Below are positions 11,291-22,637 of a stretch of DNA of 64,000 nucleotides, piece after piece; the stretch's first letter is position 1; each line of letters begins with the position of its first letter. The notes below the pieces were generated by a model, which saw only the letters and a program-made list of their open reading frames with translations, did not search any database and had not been told where the DNA came from. Origin of the DNA: Atrina japonica (Eukaryota > Mollusca > Bivalvia > Pterioida > Pinnidae); assembly GCA_030159075.1 (NCBI GenBank), contig BROG01000795.1, positions 186,001 through 250,000 on the forward strand, given 5' to 3'. Made by a program: the position numbers and the translations under genes.

Positions 11291-12515
11291 AGCAGGTACT
11301 GGGTTATGTATTACTCTCATGCAATCAGCTGATACGAGGTACTGGGTTATATATACTCTCGTACAATCAGCTGATACGAGGTACTGGGTTTATGTATACT
11401 CTCGTACAATCAGCTGATACGAGGTACTGGGTTATGTATTACTCTCATGCAATCAGCTGATACGAGGTACTGGGTTATGTATTACTCTCATGCAATCAGC
11501 TGATACGAGGTACTGGGTTATAAATACTCTCGTACAATCAGCTGATACGAGGTACTGGGTTATGTATACTCTCGTACAATCAGCTGATACGAGGTACTGG
11601 GTTTATGTATACTCTCGTACAATCAGCTGATACGAGGTACTGGGTTATATATACTCTCGTACAATCAGCTGATACGAGGTACTGGGTTTATGTATACTCT
11701 CGTACAATCAGCTGATACGAGGTACTGGGTTTATGTATACTCTCGTACAATCAGCTGATACGAGGTACTGGGTTATGTATTACTCTCATGCAATCAGCTG
11801 ATACGAGGTACTGGGTTATGTATTACTCTCATGCAATCAGCTGATACGAGGTACTGGGTTATGTATTACTCTCATGCAATCAGCTGATACGAGGTACTGG
11901 GTTATATATTACTCTAGTGCCATCATTTGATACCAGGTACTAGGTTATGTATACTTTCGTACAATCAGCTGATACGAGGTACCGGATTATGTATACTCTC
12001 GTACAATCAGCTGATGCGAGGTATCGGATTATGTTTACTCTCGTGTAATCATCTGATACCAGGTACTGGGTTATGTATACTCTCGTACAATCAGCTGATA
12101 CGAGGTACTTGGTTATGTATACTCTCGTACAATCAGCTGATACGAGGTACTTGGTTATGTATACTCTCGTACAATCAGCTGATACGAGGTACTGGGTTAT
12201 ATATTACTCTAGTGCATTCAGCTGATACGAGGTACTGGGTTATGTATTACTCTCATGCAATCAGCTGATACCAGGTACTGGGTTATGTATTACTCTAGTG
12301 CCATCATTCGATACCAGGTACTGGGTTATGTATACTCTCGTACAATCATTTGATACCAGGTACTGGGTTATGTATACTCTCGTACAATCATTTGATACCA
12401 GGTACTGGGTTATGTATTACTCTCATACAATCAGCTGATACGAGGTACTGGGTTATATATTACTCTAGTGCCATCATTTGATACCAGGTACTGGGTTATG
12501 TATACTCTCGTGCAA
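11291..12515 (+). repeat. 42-bp minisatellite, about 29 units
   Basis: The unit contains GGTACTGGGTTATGTATACT then CTCGTACAATCAGCTGATAC. Two main variants (CTCGTACAATC and CTCATGCAATC) alternate in blocks. Toward the right end, CATTTGATACCAGG variants become common. Most units hold the 10-bp palindrome ATCAGCTGAT. A 113-codon frame within it is a by-product. Confidence 0.9.
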
Positions 12516-13609
12516 ATAAACGGTTTACCGGGAATTGCAACAACCCATTGGTTATAGATGTTATAAAAATAATATCAAAGTTATATTTTATTATGTTTTC
12601 ATTGTAAATAATTTACTGTATTCTGATTAGCAATACCTCTATCTCCTCTCTGATCAAAATAGTTTGGTAGTCACTCAAATTATAAATTCATATGCATATC
12701 GTTTTAATGTAATCACTACGGCTTTCCTTAGTTCGTGGAAATATAACTTTCCTTCGCAACTACATGCCAGAACTTGTCATTTAAAGTGTCATTTAAACGA
12801 ATATTTTAAAATATATCTTAATTAAAACTAAGCTAATTAAAAATCGATTTCCCATCGTTTTTGGATATGCAGCGTTGAGGATCTAACGTAAACTGCAATG
12901 GCGTCACGTAAGATTTAAGCTTTATACTTTGGTATCTGAGATGTTTTATATCTTCACTGATCGAACATAACACGCCCACCACAAGTCACTCAAATGTGAC
13001 CCCATAGCAGTTTTTAAAGCGGAAACTGAAAATCCAATATGTGGAAAAAAGCCAAAGGAAATCTCAAAATCGTCAAAGATATGGAACGGTGATATAAAAT
13101 TAAGTATTTAGAAGCGGTTATATCTCTTATATGTCCAATGTTAAACATAGGAAAGTTTACAACTTTTTATGCGCATCAGTCCTGACATAATATACATCAC
13201 CTGGTACTTGACTTGGAAATCACTATTCGTCGGGCCATAAGATGAGTTAAATAAAGATTGTTAGGGGTTACTAAATCTTAATATTACACCTTTTCATAAT
13301 TTCTGGTGAATTTATTGGTCAATTAGCATTGAGTATTTTCTAATAACTCGATATCCCTATGGTGACATTGCCTAACAGAACGATAATAAAATGATATGTG
13401 GAAATGAATGCGCGTACAATTCGTAGATATCTATTGAGATCACATGAACGTTCGAGTGCCGACTGAAATGTGCGTGAAATCGACGCAGTTGTTGCAGTTT
13501 TTATAATTTTGGTAATATAATGACTGTTTTTTAATATAGGGGATCAGCATATTTATATAATAATGCCTTATTTAAAATGTAGCCGTTGTTGTATTGCATG
13601 AATGTATTA
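12516..13609. other. No recognisable gene
   Basis: About 1.1 kb of AT-rich sequence without coding or clear repeat signals. Confidence 0.5.
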
Positions 13610-13835
13610 TTTAGACTTAAAAAAGGTCCTTTTTCGGGCGAATCTTAAAACCAAGGTCACGTGTGACGACTGGCGTGGCACGTAAAAGAAACTTCATTGC
13701 ATTGATGTCAGTCCATAGCAAATGTCAAAATTTGTGGCAGCTCACCTAAAGCTAGTGACAGCTCAATATAAGTGAACCATACTTGACGGGGTTTAAAAGA
13801 ACAGGAGAATAAACAAACAAAGGGATGAATATCAG
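13610..13835 (+). repeat. SINE 3' part (family 2)
   Basis: TTAAAACCAAGGTCACGTGT, CATTGATGTCAGTCCATAG, TTGTGGCAGCTCACCTAAAG and a tail like AGTGAACCATACTTGACGGG match in order the element at 19285-19620. The tRNA-like head is missing. Confidence 0.55.
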
Positions 13836-14162
13836 AAAACATAGATGATTAATCAACAACAAAAATGTACCGCCAATGCCATGACATCACAACATTTGTT
13901 CACTTAAACTGCAAAATCATGTTTTGTAAATCAACCCATTTCCTGAGTCTATTTTAAACCACAACCGGGTGAATATGAAATTTCGAAGAGCAGTGTGGGC
14001 TATGTTAACAAGAAACTATGTATCCACGTTAGTACTCATTAGTTTTGAGTCAGTGTGTTTTACAGCTATGTCATGATGTCATAAGTATAAAACCGAATGT
14101 TATAGTTTTACAATATCCTTTCTGTTTCTGATACTTTATCAGCAAAGCTCGAACCGAAAATT

Positions 14163-14768
14163 AATTGCATAGGCGTCGGAGCCGGGGGGGGGGGGGTGTG
14201 GGGCATTTAGGGGAGGACGCACCCGTGGGTGTTGGAGCGGGAGTGGCCCAAAACGGCGTGCGGCGCGCGGTATCAAAGAAGCAACTATGACCGGGGAAGA
14301 GGTGGGTACCGGGTGGTGGCGTCGGTGGATGGGGGGAAGTTGGGCATGGGAGTGGGGAGGGGCGTAGAGGGTGGCGGCGGGTGGGGGGCGGTGGAGGAGT
14401 GGGGGGCGTGCTGCTGGGGGGTGCAGGTGGGGGTGTTGTGAGAGCGGAAAGGTGGGGCGGGCGTGGAGGGAAGCTGAGGGTGTTTAATAGAGGGGCGCGA
14501 TGGGGAGGCCGCCTGGCCGGGAGGGTTGGGGGGTAAGTGTGGGGTAGGACGTGCCGGGGGGGGGGGGGGGGGGGGGGGGGGCTTAGCCCCCCCACTTTTT
14601 TTTTTGCAAAGATAGGCATAGGTGTTGAAAAATTGGGGCTTAGCCCCCAAGACGTTTCTGGCGTGTGTGTGTGTTTTAAGTTGGTTTAGCCCCCCACTTC
14701 TGGCGTGTGTGTGTTTTAAGTTGGTTTAGCCCCCCCACTTTCAATTTGCTTCCGACGCCTATGAATTG
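14163..14768 (+). mobile_element. G-rich MITE with 13-bp inverted ends and AATTG target duplication
   Basis: The left end CATAGGCGTCGGA (14168-14180) and right end TCCGACGCCTATG (14751-14763) are perfect inverted repeats. Each is flanked by the direct repeat AATTG (14163-14167 and 14764-14768), so a 596-bp element is complete with a 5-bp target-site duplication. The interior is strongly G-rich on the plus strand on the left, has a long poly-G run near 14556-14580, and holds a tandem pair containing TCTGGCGTGTGTGTG and GTTGGTTTAGCCCCCC. No transposase is present, so it would be non-autonomous. Proline-rich and glycine-rich frames across it are low-complexity artefacts. Confidence 0.75.
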
Positions 14769-15480
14769 TATAGTTTCGAAAGAGAAAGGGGATGTGACTA
14801 GGCTTAATATTTACCCTAAAATCGTTTAAGAGCAACCACCTTGAGATTTTGAGGAATAAGAATTTAAAAACGGCACCACCCATGCGGACTATCACCTAAG
14901 TATAAATGGTCAACTTGTATCGAAATATCAGTTACAACGTTTACGTATACCTTCGATTAAGTATTGGTTCGATGCTATCAATATACCTTAAGGCAGGATT
15001 TTATTGTTAGCGATTTTCTTTAGTGTATGAAATTGTCTATAGATGAACATGCTCAGGTATATGAAACTGCGTGAATGACATCATTAGATTATGTTGATTA
15101 CTTAATTGATAAATATATATGAACTAAACTCCATTACATGTTATGTTTAATCGCTTTTTATTTCATGAAAAAGAACACAGAGAGACATACAGCAAAGAGC
15201 ATTCAAATCAATCTGTAACAATTGTACTATATAAAACGTTTCAAGGTCTCTTTTTTCGGCAATTTCTTCTTTAAACTATAGGTAGATTCGTTATAACTGT
15301 CCAATCATATCCAGTTAATTCATAATTACTGTCATAAGATTTTCAATAATGTGCACAGCGAATGATTTGACTCTTTTATTGTTGAATATCCATATACGTT
15401 CTTTTCATGAAATAAAACTGTCTTTGGTAAGTCCCGAATTAGTTGATTGTAATCCAGCGAATTAGGCCACTTATCTTGCG
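14769..15480. other. No recognisable gene
   Basis: AT-rich sequence beyond the 3' side of exon E; possible poly(A) signals for exon E are the only feature noticed. Confidence 0.4.
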
Positions 15481-15672
15481 TTTAATGATATATATATGTA
15501 CAATTTTTTCAAATAATCCTTATATATGATCCACAATCAATCATGTGTTATTATCATAATCAATTATAGTTCAAAATTTCATTTTAAACTTTTTTACGAA
15601 TAATGTATAACTCGAATTTGTTTTTTGTAATATTACCGTCACATTTCCTGATTTTGTCGAATTTCGGGATAT

Positions 15673-15875
15673 TTATATAAGATCAATATTTTCCAACATC
15701 TTAAATTTCATCTTCGTTTGAAAGAGATTTTGAAGTGTGCTCTGCTGTGGTTTTTGGTTCTGTTTTAATGCATTTATTAAGTAAACCAGCAATTGTAAGA
15801 TTCCCTTCTGATTACCTCCGGTTCCGGCTCCAGATGATGAAAATAACGATGTTCCTTGACTTCTGATACCAGCAA
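15673..15875 (-). CDS. Candidate last exon E (divergent): secreted Gln/Lys/Leu-rich protein, 88-aa precursor
   Basis: The pyrimidine-rich 3' splice site TTTCGCTTTTGCAG precedes TTGCTGGTATC. Joined to exon 2 it gives Val then AGIRSQGTSLFSSSGAG, in the same phase as the other four exons. It adds 66 residues and ends in TAA. The C-terminal part (GGNQKGILQLLVYLINALKQ, then NQKPQQSTLQNLF) keeps the Leu-rich-then-Gln pattern of the module, but Met and Gly are fewer and the end is Lys-rich (TKMKFKMLENIDLI). The distance to exon 2 is about 21 kb. It could be a rapidly diverged paralogous exon, a decaying one, or the end of another gene. Variant poly(A) ATTAAA lies at 15486-15481 and AATAAA at 15380-15375 (minus strand). 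The splice phase and signal are persuasive; membership in the same gene is less certain. Confidence 0.65.
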
Positions 15876-17489
15876 CTGCAAAAGCGAAACAGATAATATA
15901 TAAATGCGGATAAAAAGTTGAATCAACGATTGAAGTGTATAATACATTAACAATATAAAAATCACATATCACAAAGTTTTACTATTACAGATACTAATAA
16001 CACAATAAGAATGGACATCTAAACAATGCATAGATGGATCAGGTGCATTAAAAGAACGATAAATATGATTTTCTGTCGTAGAAGATATAATGTCAATGTA
16101 CTTGTCAGCTAGGTATCTTTTCAATTCTCACTGCCAAAGCATATTAACAATGCCAATAGCGGAAACAGAATATATTTTATTCGGTTGTAGTGAAAAAACG
16201 AATTACTGTAATTTTCGGAAAATTTCATGGGACTATATTTTGGCGATACTAAAGCTCTAAATCTATTCTCGAGGTGATATTTCGAATGACCATTTCGTCA
16301 TACTGTTGACATATTTCATTACGCGATAATTTTATTTTTGCGACTGCGATCTCTTCCAGTTACGCAAACATGGAACTCTCGCGAAAAAATCCCCAGATTT
16401 ACAGTAAGTAAAGGAATTTCCCAATTGAAAATAACAATACATCATTATCATCGTCGTCGTCATTTAACAACCACAACGTTAATGATAATGGTAATTATGA
16501 TAATGTTAATTCTGATACTGATTATCACATTTATCTGTAGAACTATTGTTGTCTCCCCTATCTGTCGACATATTTCGACTTATTTAGTACGAGGTCTCTA
16601 TGCTAATTCTGTAAACAACCATACTTGTGTCTTCTATAGAAATTAGACATATCTATGTGTTAACAAGATATACTACTGTTAAACTATTTTCTCTTTTTAG
16701 TTACAACCATTTTGGTAAAATGATGATGAAAATTAAGACTGCATTTTGCTGTTCTGACTGTTATAGAAGAAACTTTTTAATGGATCTAATAAAAAAGGCA
16801 TTAAAACTGCCCAACACCAATTAACTGAAAAATTGTAGAGTTTGTAAAACACTATTCAAAATCATATCAAATAAATTCTAAAGAAATCAGTTAGTATTTT
16901 CAAACGCTTAAGGTAAAGTGATAGTCATAAAATTTGGTTTAATAATGTATTCATTCTCTCGTGTATCTGATTACTACGAAAACGTCAATATCACTTGCCT
17001 CGAGCTGAGACCGAACGTAATATGTTTATTATATAAATAAAACCCAAAATGCAATAAGCAGTCTGTCACACCAAAAGAGTAGAAACTTTTTTTTCAAATA
17101 AATTTATCTATTCATTATACATTTGTCGTTGCCGTCGCCTGAAGACTGTTTGAATCCCGAAGAGTATACCTCAACCCAGAAATTGGTTTTTCAGTTCCAC
17201 TTGTTTATTTTACACATAAGTGATATTTTGATTATTTAGCACCATTATTTAAAACTAAGATATTAGTTAATCTTTTCACAGGGTTTACCCTTAAACGGAT
17301 TTGAAAATACATTTGAGTAAAGTATTTGACTTTGTTTCATTTCACTTTTTCTTTTGGACTTATACATATATTTAAACTTCGACCTGAACTGATGAAGTTT
17401 TAATGAAAGAAACGACATAATTTTGTTTTGGCCGTTTTTGCAAACTTTTAACATTTAATTATTGCTTAACGTTTATGATATTTAATCCA
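15876..17489. other. Inter-exon sequence, no recognisable feature
   Basis: It lies upstream of exon E on the gene strand. Short frames only (16338-16646 and 16627-16824 on the plus strand), with no resemblance to known proteins. Confidence 0.4.
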
Positions 17490-17625
17490 AAATGTTATAA
17501 ACAATACCAAAGTCATAGGTTTACAAAAGAGGTCAAAACAAAAGATATCGTTTCCGTCAATAGGACTCCATCAGTTGAGCTTGAATTTGATATAAATATT
17601 TTTTCCGAAAGAAAAAACCATACTC
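17490..17625 (-). repeat. Dispersed repeat copy, inverted
   Basis: Read on the minus strand it carries the GAGCTCAACTGATGGAGTCC-like and TTGACGGAAACG blocks and the ACTTTGGTATTGTT end of the repeat at 24003-24190. Confidence 0.5.
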
Positions 17626-18194
17626 ATATATTTTTAATCAACATTTCCAAGGCCAATTGATAAATTTTAATGTAATGCCAAATCCGTAAAAATGAATACC
17701 TAGCTTTTCAGAAGTTCAGGATTTATATGGTTCTATCCCAGGGAATTATTACTTTAGTATAAAATAAAAACAAAACAGTTTTATGACTTGAAAAAAGTTT
17801 CGTTGTGTGTGGACAACTTGAAGTTACGTTGGCGGAGGATGTTGGTACAAATCTGTTTAAACATTTAAAACTTAAACAAACAGTTATATATCCATATGTT
17901 CTCAATCAATATGTTCTAAGCGACAATAGTGTTAAGAAAATATAATATTAGGTCAAGAAATGTTTACGGATGATTGGCTGTTCATTATCGGAGAGTTAAG
18001 TAGCACAGAAGGTATAGTGGATATTGAGTTTAGTCAAAATGCACATACAGATGAAGATTTTAAAATTCAAACAACTTTTGTAAAGATGTTCTAATATATT
18101 ATACAGAGACGGATTTTAAATACATTTTCTATTTCTTGTTTAAAAAGAACACTCATGACATTGTTGTGATAGATCTAAAAGAAATTAACCGAGA
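17626..18194. other. No recognisable feature
   Basis: AT-rich sequence, no gene seen. Confidence 0.4.
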
Positions 18195-18530
18195 TTTGAA
18201 TATATAAAAAATCTCAGATACCAAAGTATAAATCAATAGAATGTCCAGGAAATAGATATAAATCCGGTAAAAATGGACAAACACGGACCTCTGGAAACCA
18301 ATAGGTGGGATCAGGTGCCATGGAGGAGTAAGCATCCCCTGTCGACCGGTCACACCCGCCGTGAGTCCACAGTCAAGTCAAATGAAATACGTGAGGAGAG
18401 TACTCTCGTCACAATTGGTACAGACGTCTCAACAACCGTCAACGAAAAGGCAACTCAACATTTCACTTAGTGAAACAGAGATATCGCAAACAAAGCTATT
18501 ATACCGACCGTAAAATTTGCGGAACGTTAA
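18195..18530 (-). mobile_element. Retroelement copy 3, tail only
   Basis: Nearly identical to the tail of copy 1: TCAGATACCAAAGTATAAAT, GGACAAACACGGACCTCTGG, GACCGGTCACACCCGCCGTG, then GCAACTCAACATTTCACTTA and ATTATACCGACCGTAAAATT. It ends at GCGGAACGTTAA, just where the RT frame would be entered, so it is strongly 5'-truncated. Confidence 0.75.
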
Positions 18531-18959
18531 ATCAATGAAAACGTTTAGGAAAGAAAATCTGTTTCATTTTACAGTCATTGTACATATCGGTCACTCTCAT
18601 GCCCTCTTTATCTAAATGCCGTCATTTGTTGTTGTTCTGAGATATGATTTTAATATAGTAACATGACCGACCTATACATTTGAACAAAAGAATGTGGGTT
18701 TCGTTTCATTAATATCCATTGGTACTTCATTTTTATTTAAGTTTTTGAGAAAGTAGAGTTAAACAGGACAACAGAAATGTTTCCATAGCCTATTTCAAAT
18801 CAGATGAATTAATAATCGTATGACAATTTAACTTTTTATCTTATTTTACGAGATATGTAGTAGACGTATGTCATATCGGATGCCCCCTTTAGGTCTGTGA
18901 TTTCTGCTGTGAAAAGGAAACTATATCATATTGAGATATAATAACAACCATCTGTATGG
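18531..18959. other. No recognisable feature
   Basis: AT-rich unique-looking sequence. Confidence 0.4.
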
Positions 18960-19100
18960 TGGAAGCTTGCGGTGGTCTAATGGATTTTTATGATGAGACT
19001 CAAAATATTTTGCATTCACCTAAAACTAGTGAAAAATGCATGCAAGTTAAAAACGTCTGGCGAGGTGTAACACAAGAATAAAATTAAAAAAAACCAAAAT
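18960..19100 (+). repeat. SINE with internal deletion (family 2)
   Basis: It begins GCTTGCGGTGGTCTAATGG like the head at 19287 and jumps to the tail blocks (TTTTGCATTCACCTAAAACT, TCTGGCGAGGTGTAAC). The middle, including box B, is deleted. Confidence 0.6.
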
Positions 19101-19284
19101 TGATCGTCGAATTCTATGCAAAAGTATAGTACAAAGCCTGGATCTTCGAGTGTTAAGTGAAGAGAAAGTAATATGAATTGCAGTGGTATTCGCCTCGGTT
19201 GACAATGATTTCCACTACCACCCTCTCAGGAATGTTCTATTAATATATTATCACCAGTCTATGGTACTACTGTTGTACTATTTC

Positions 19285-19622
19285 ATACCGCTTGCGGTGG
19301 TCTAGTGGTGTGGCGCTCGACTCGCAAGCGAAAGACCAAGGGTTCCCTACACGGGTCATACTAAAGACTGTAAAAATGGTAGTCGCTGTTCCTTTGACAA
19401 GCGCTCGGCATACGGAGTGAAAATCATAGGTGTATTAGATAAGACTTAAAACCGAGGTCACGTGTTGTGGAAGGCATACACATGAAGGACCCTCACTGCA
19501 TTGACCTGAGTCCATAGTACAGGCCAAATGTTTTAGCACTTCACCTAAGATGGTGACATTTCTGTATAAATGAAAGATTCTTGGCGGAATGTAAAACAAA
19601 TATCAAACAAAATTGTTCCATA
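19285..19622 (+). repeat. tRNA-derived SINE, near full length (family 2)
   Basis: The head GGTGGTCTAGTGGTGTGGCG resembles a tRNA box A. A degenerate box B (CAAGGGTTCCCTACACGGG) follows. The body contains GCGCTCGGCATACGGAG and AACCGAGGTCACGTGTTG. The 3' domain (CACTTCACCTAAGATGGTGAC, here CACTTCACCTAAG then ATGGTGAC) and AGATTCTTGGCGGAATGT correspond to the tail of the SINE at 20458, so the two share a conserved 3' domain with different heads. This resembles the RUDI/V-SINE type known from molluscs, but the assignment is from memory of the pattern. Confidence 0.65.
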
Positions 19623-20076
19623 CATTGATAATTTTGGTTGATAATAGATATGTCAATGCCGGAACACGGTTATGGTCTCGAGGTTATATGTGTATCGTAT
19701 TATAAGGAATGTTTTGATATTGTTTTCCCTTAAATGTTTTAGCTCGATTTAATCTACATAATTCGGTTCTGAAAAAGTCTTATTATTCTAAGATCAATAC
19801 CAAAGAAAGTAAACTTTGCTGAGATACGATTCGGTAAATGTATATTACAAATGTTATTTAGCAGACCTGTTGTCAGCTGGATCAACAATCTGGAGACATA
19901 CCATGTTGACAATAGGGATTCTGTATAATGGCAGACATTTTGGTTTGTCACACATATGACGTCAGAGGCATAAAACATCATTTAAAAAGTTCACTTAGTT
20001 TGTACTTATGGATATAGATTTGTGTCATACCATGTATAATAGCCTTTGATTGCTTGATTCAATGGTCGACATTCAG
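19623..20076. other. No recognisable feature
   Basis: AT-rich sequence; a 75-codon minus-strand frame (19754-19981) shows nothing familiar. Confidence 0.4.
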
Positions 20077-21267
20077 GGCCCAGGGCCATAAAACTATTCT
20101 CAGACAAATTGTTTTTCTCAACTTCAAGATTTTACTCAAATCTTGAAAATTTTCTCAACTTGGGTAAAGTTGTGGACCATAAAGAAATTCTTAGACAAAT
20201 TTCTTTTTTTAAGTGATAACATACTTAAGTACCGCATGTAGCTGACTTAAGTAATTCTTAACAGCGAAAACGACTGCCACCTTTGTTCGCGTCGGGATAA
20301 ATAAACGCAAATGTCATTGTCATTGTCGCCCTAGAATTTCTCGGGACATGTTTATTCCTTGGCTTTCGAAAACAACGTGTTATTTGAGCCAAATAGGTTT
20401 AGGAGACAAACACTTCTTTTTCTGTTGGCTGGTTTTGGCCATACGACGTTTGTTTACGAGCCGGCCTGGCTCAGTCGGTAGCGGGCTCGACTCTGGATCG
20501 TGAGGTCGTGAGTTCGAGTCCCGCCGGCGACAGGTTGGTTTCCTGTCTTTCGGATGAGACAGTAAAAACTGGAGATCCCGTGTCACAGTAGGTGTCGGCA
20601 CGTTAAAGGGCCCTCACTGCTCAATGGCCGTAAGTGCCGAGCATAGGCCAAAATTTGAAGTCCTTCACCGGCATTTGGTGACGTCTCCATATGAGTGAAA
20701 TATTCTTGAGTGGGACGTTAAACAACAATGAAACAAACAAACAAACAAAAACGTTTGTTTACATTAACAAGAGGGACGGGGTAAATATAGTCCGGGACAT
20801 GTGCCCCAGCGTATGTTCCGGGTCATTTATTTTATCTAATGTACTTATACTAATTTACTTGTATCTTGAATATCGTTTATTATATACATTATAGATATTA
20901 TATGTATAAATTACTGACATCGATCATGTATTGGCATTTTACAAGACATTTTAATGTTTTTAAAAAGGTATATAATTAATCCCTTTTTATGCCACAAAAC
21001 ATGCTACCTATTTGATTTTACCTCTTGGTTGGTTATTAAATAATCATAGATTATGGTAAGAATAATGTTCAAACATCGAAGTGAGTGAATCGGGACATAA
21101 ATTGGGACATATGTCCTGGACGAGATTTACACTGTCCCTTGACAATCTTTCCTCAGTTGAGAAAATTCTAAAGTCGTTTTATGGTTTTCACTTTTTACTC
21201 AGATGAGTAATTCTTTTGAGAATAAAATTTGTCTCAGAATTTTCTTTGTTTATGGTCTCGGACCCAG
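20077..21267 (+). mobile_element. Long inverted-repeat element with nested SINE
   Basis: The left end GGGCCCAGGGCCATAAA then CTATTCTCAGACAAATTG is mirrored at the right end by AATTTGTCTCAGAATTTTC, TTTATGGTCTCGGACCC. The inner arms also pair loosely (TTTTCTCAACTT with AGTTGAGAAAATTC). No transposase is seen inside. Target duplications are not clear. A complete SINE sits at 20458-20752. Confidence 0.5.
20458..20752 (+). repeat. tRNA-derived SINE, full length (RUDI/V-SINE-like)
   Basis: It has the best internal promoter in the window: box A TGGCTCAGTCGGTAGCGGG and box B GTGAGTTCGAGTCCCGCC, spaced as in a tRNA. The start GCCGGCCTGG and GCCGGCGA could pair as an acceptor-like stem. The body includes GTTAAAGGGCCCTCACTGC and AAGTGCCGAGCATAGGCC. 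The conserved tail TGAGTGAAATATTCTTGAG, GGGACGTTAAACAACA ends in an (AAAC)n run at 20732-20752. The family name is tentative. Confidence 0.75.
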
Positions 21268-22084
21268 ATAATATGATAATGGGAAGGGAATAGCACTACG
21301 AATATTCCCCATGCCAATTGTCAGTGACCGACATATGTGTCTACCGTTTTGAACAGGAAGTGTTGGTAAGAAGTATTCATACCAAATTATAAAAAGATTG
21401 TTTATGTTATTTAATGTAAGCAATATAATTTGCATTCATGGTTTACATCCTATTGATTTCTTCTTAATTTTCATTATATGTAACTATTCAAATATAATTT
21501 TATAATATTATTAGATATAAATTAAAGCACAAATATTCTACTGTTATAAACAGAAAGGTAATGAAAATGTGTGCATACTTGAGATTGTTGATGTCAGCAC
21601 TTAAATTTCACTAAACTTTAATAAGTTGTATATATATACCAATATACAGTTCATATACAATGTCCGGAGTGTGCATTTATTCTAAACCCCTTTTACTGGT
21701 TATTTAGAAAAGTGTGTGTCGAATCTCATGTGTATAAAACAATTATGTAACCGGTTCTATATATTATTCTTAGACAAATGTGAACATGTATAAAACTTTA
21801 ACCACACTCTTGTGTTTTGTGTAAAGATAACAGGTTTCTTTCCTGTTTAATTCTTGTCGGTAACTTTCATGTCCACTTGACTCTTTATCTTTTTTTCACT
21901 TCCGCCTTGGGGTAAATGCGGATCCTGTTAGCAAGGATTTGATACGTTTGCAGAATCAGATTACATTTATAATAACTGGCCATGATAATTCCGTTTTGGG
22001 CCTTTTTGCTGGGGTTTACATGTAACGTTTACGAATACGACTTTTCATGGTAGAGTTGCCTCAATGTAACAGTACCTAAAACCT
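21268..22084. other. No recognisable gene
   Basis: AT-rich sequence with short frames only. Confidence 0.4.
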
Positions 22085-22190
22085 ATACCTAGTACCTGGT
22101 ATTTTGGTATCAACTGATAAACTTAACCTTAATCTTAAAGTAATATTTCGCACTGATAACACCACTTAAATTCTATATTCTTCAAAAACT
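22085..22190 (+). repeat. Dispersed repeat copy (TACCTGGTATTTTGGTA)
   Basis: It matches 23890-24000 in order: CCTAGTACCTGGTATTTTGG, CAACTGATAA, AAAGTAATATTTCGCACTGA, CACCACTTAAATTC and CAAAAACTAAGA. Confidence 0.6.
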
Positions 22191-22217
22191 AAGACATATA
22201 GATAGAAAGAAAGAAAG

Positions 22218-22220
<3 letters not shown>

Positions 22221-22308
<88 letters not shown>

Positions 22309-22537
22309 TAACTGAATGATTGAAAGATAGATCGATCGATACATGGATAAACAGAAAGACAGAAACAAATTGACAGACAAACAGACAGACAAACCGACAA
22401 ACCGACAGATAGAGAGATAGATAGATAGATAGATAGATAGATATATAGATAGATAGATAGAAAGATAGATAGATAGATAGATAGATAGCTAGATAGCTAG
22501 ACAGACAGACAGACCGACAGACAGATAGACAGATATC

Positions 22538-22608
<71 letters not shown>

Positions 22609-22637
22609 CAGATAGATAGATAGATAGATAGATAGAT
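22221..22637 (+). repeat. (TA)n followed by (GATA)n microsatellites
   Basis: A pure (TA)n run covers 22221-22305. After a short transition it passes into an imperfect GATA/GACA tetranucleotide array at about 22407-22637. Frames across it encode only Tyr-Ile or Ser-Leu-Ile runs. Confidence 0.95.

Noticed and set aside
11927..12268. 113-codon repetitive frame
   Set aside because: It arises from the 42-bp minisatellite, whose length is a multiple of three; no gene signals.
14161..14650. Proline-rich and glycine-rich open frames of 70-152 codons
   Set aside because: They lie entirely within the G-rich MITE, read through poly-G runs in all frames, and show no start context or splice signals.
20458..20530. 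Functional tRNA gene
   Set aside because: Boxes A and B are good, but the sequence continues into a SINE body and AAAC tail; the anticodon arm is not convincing.
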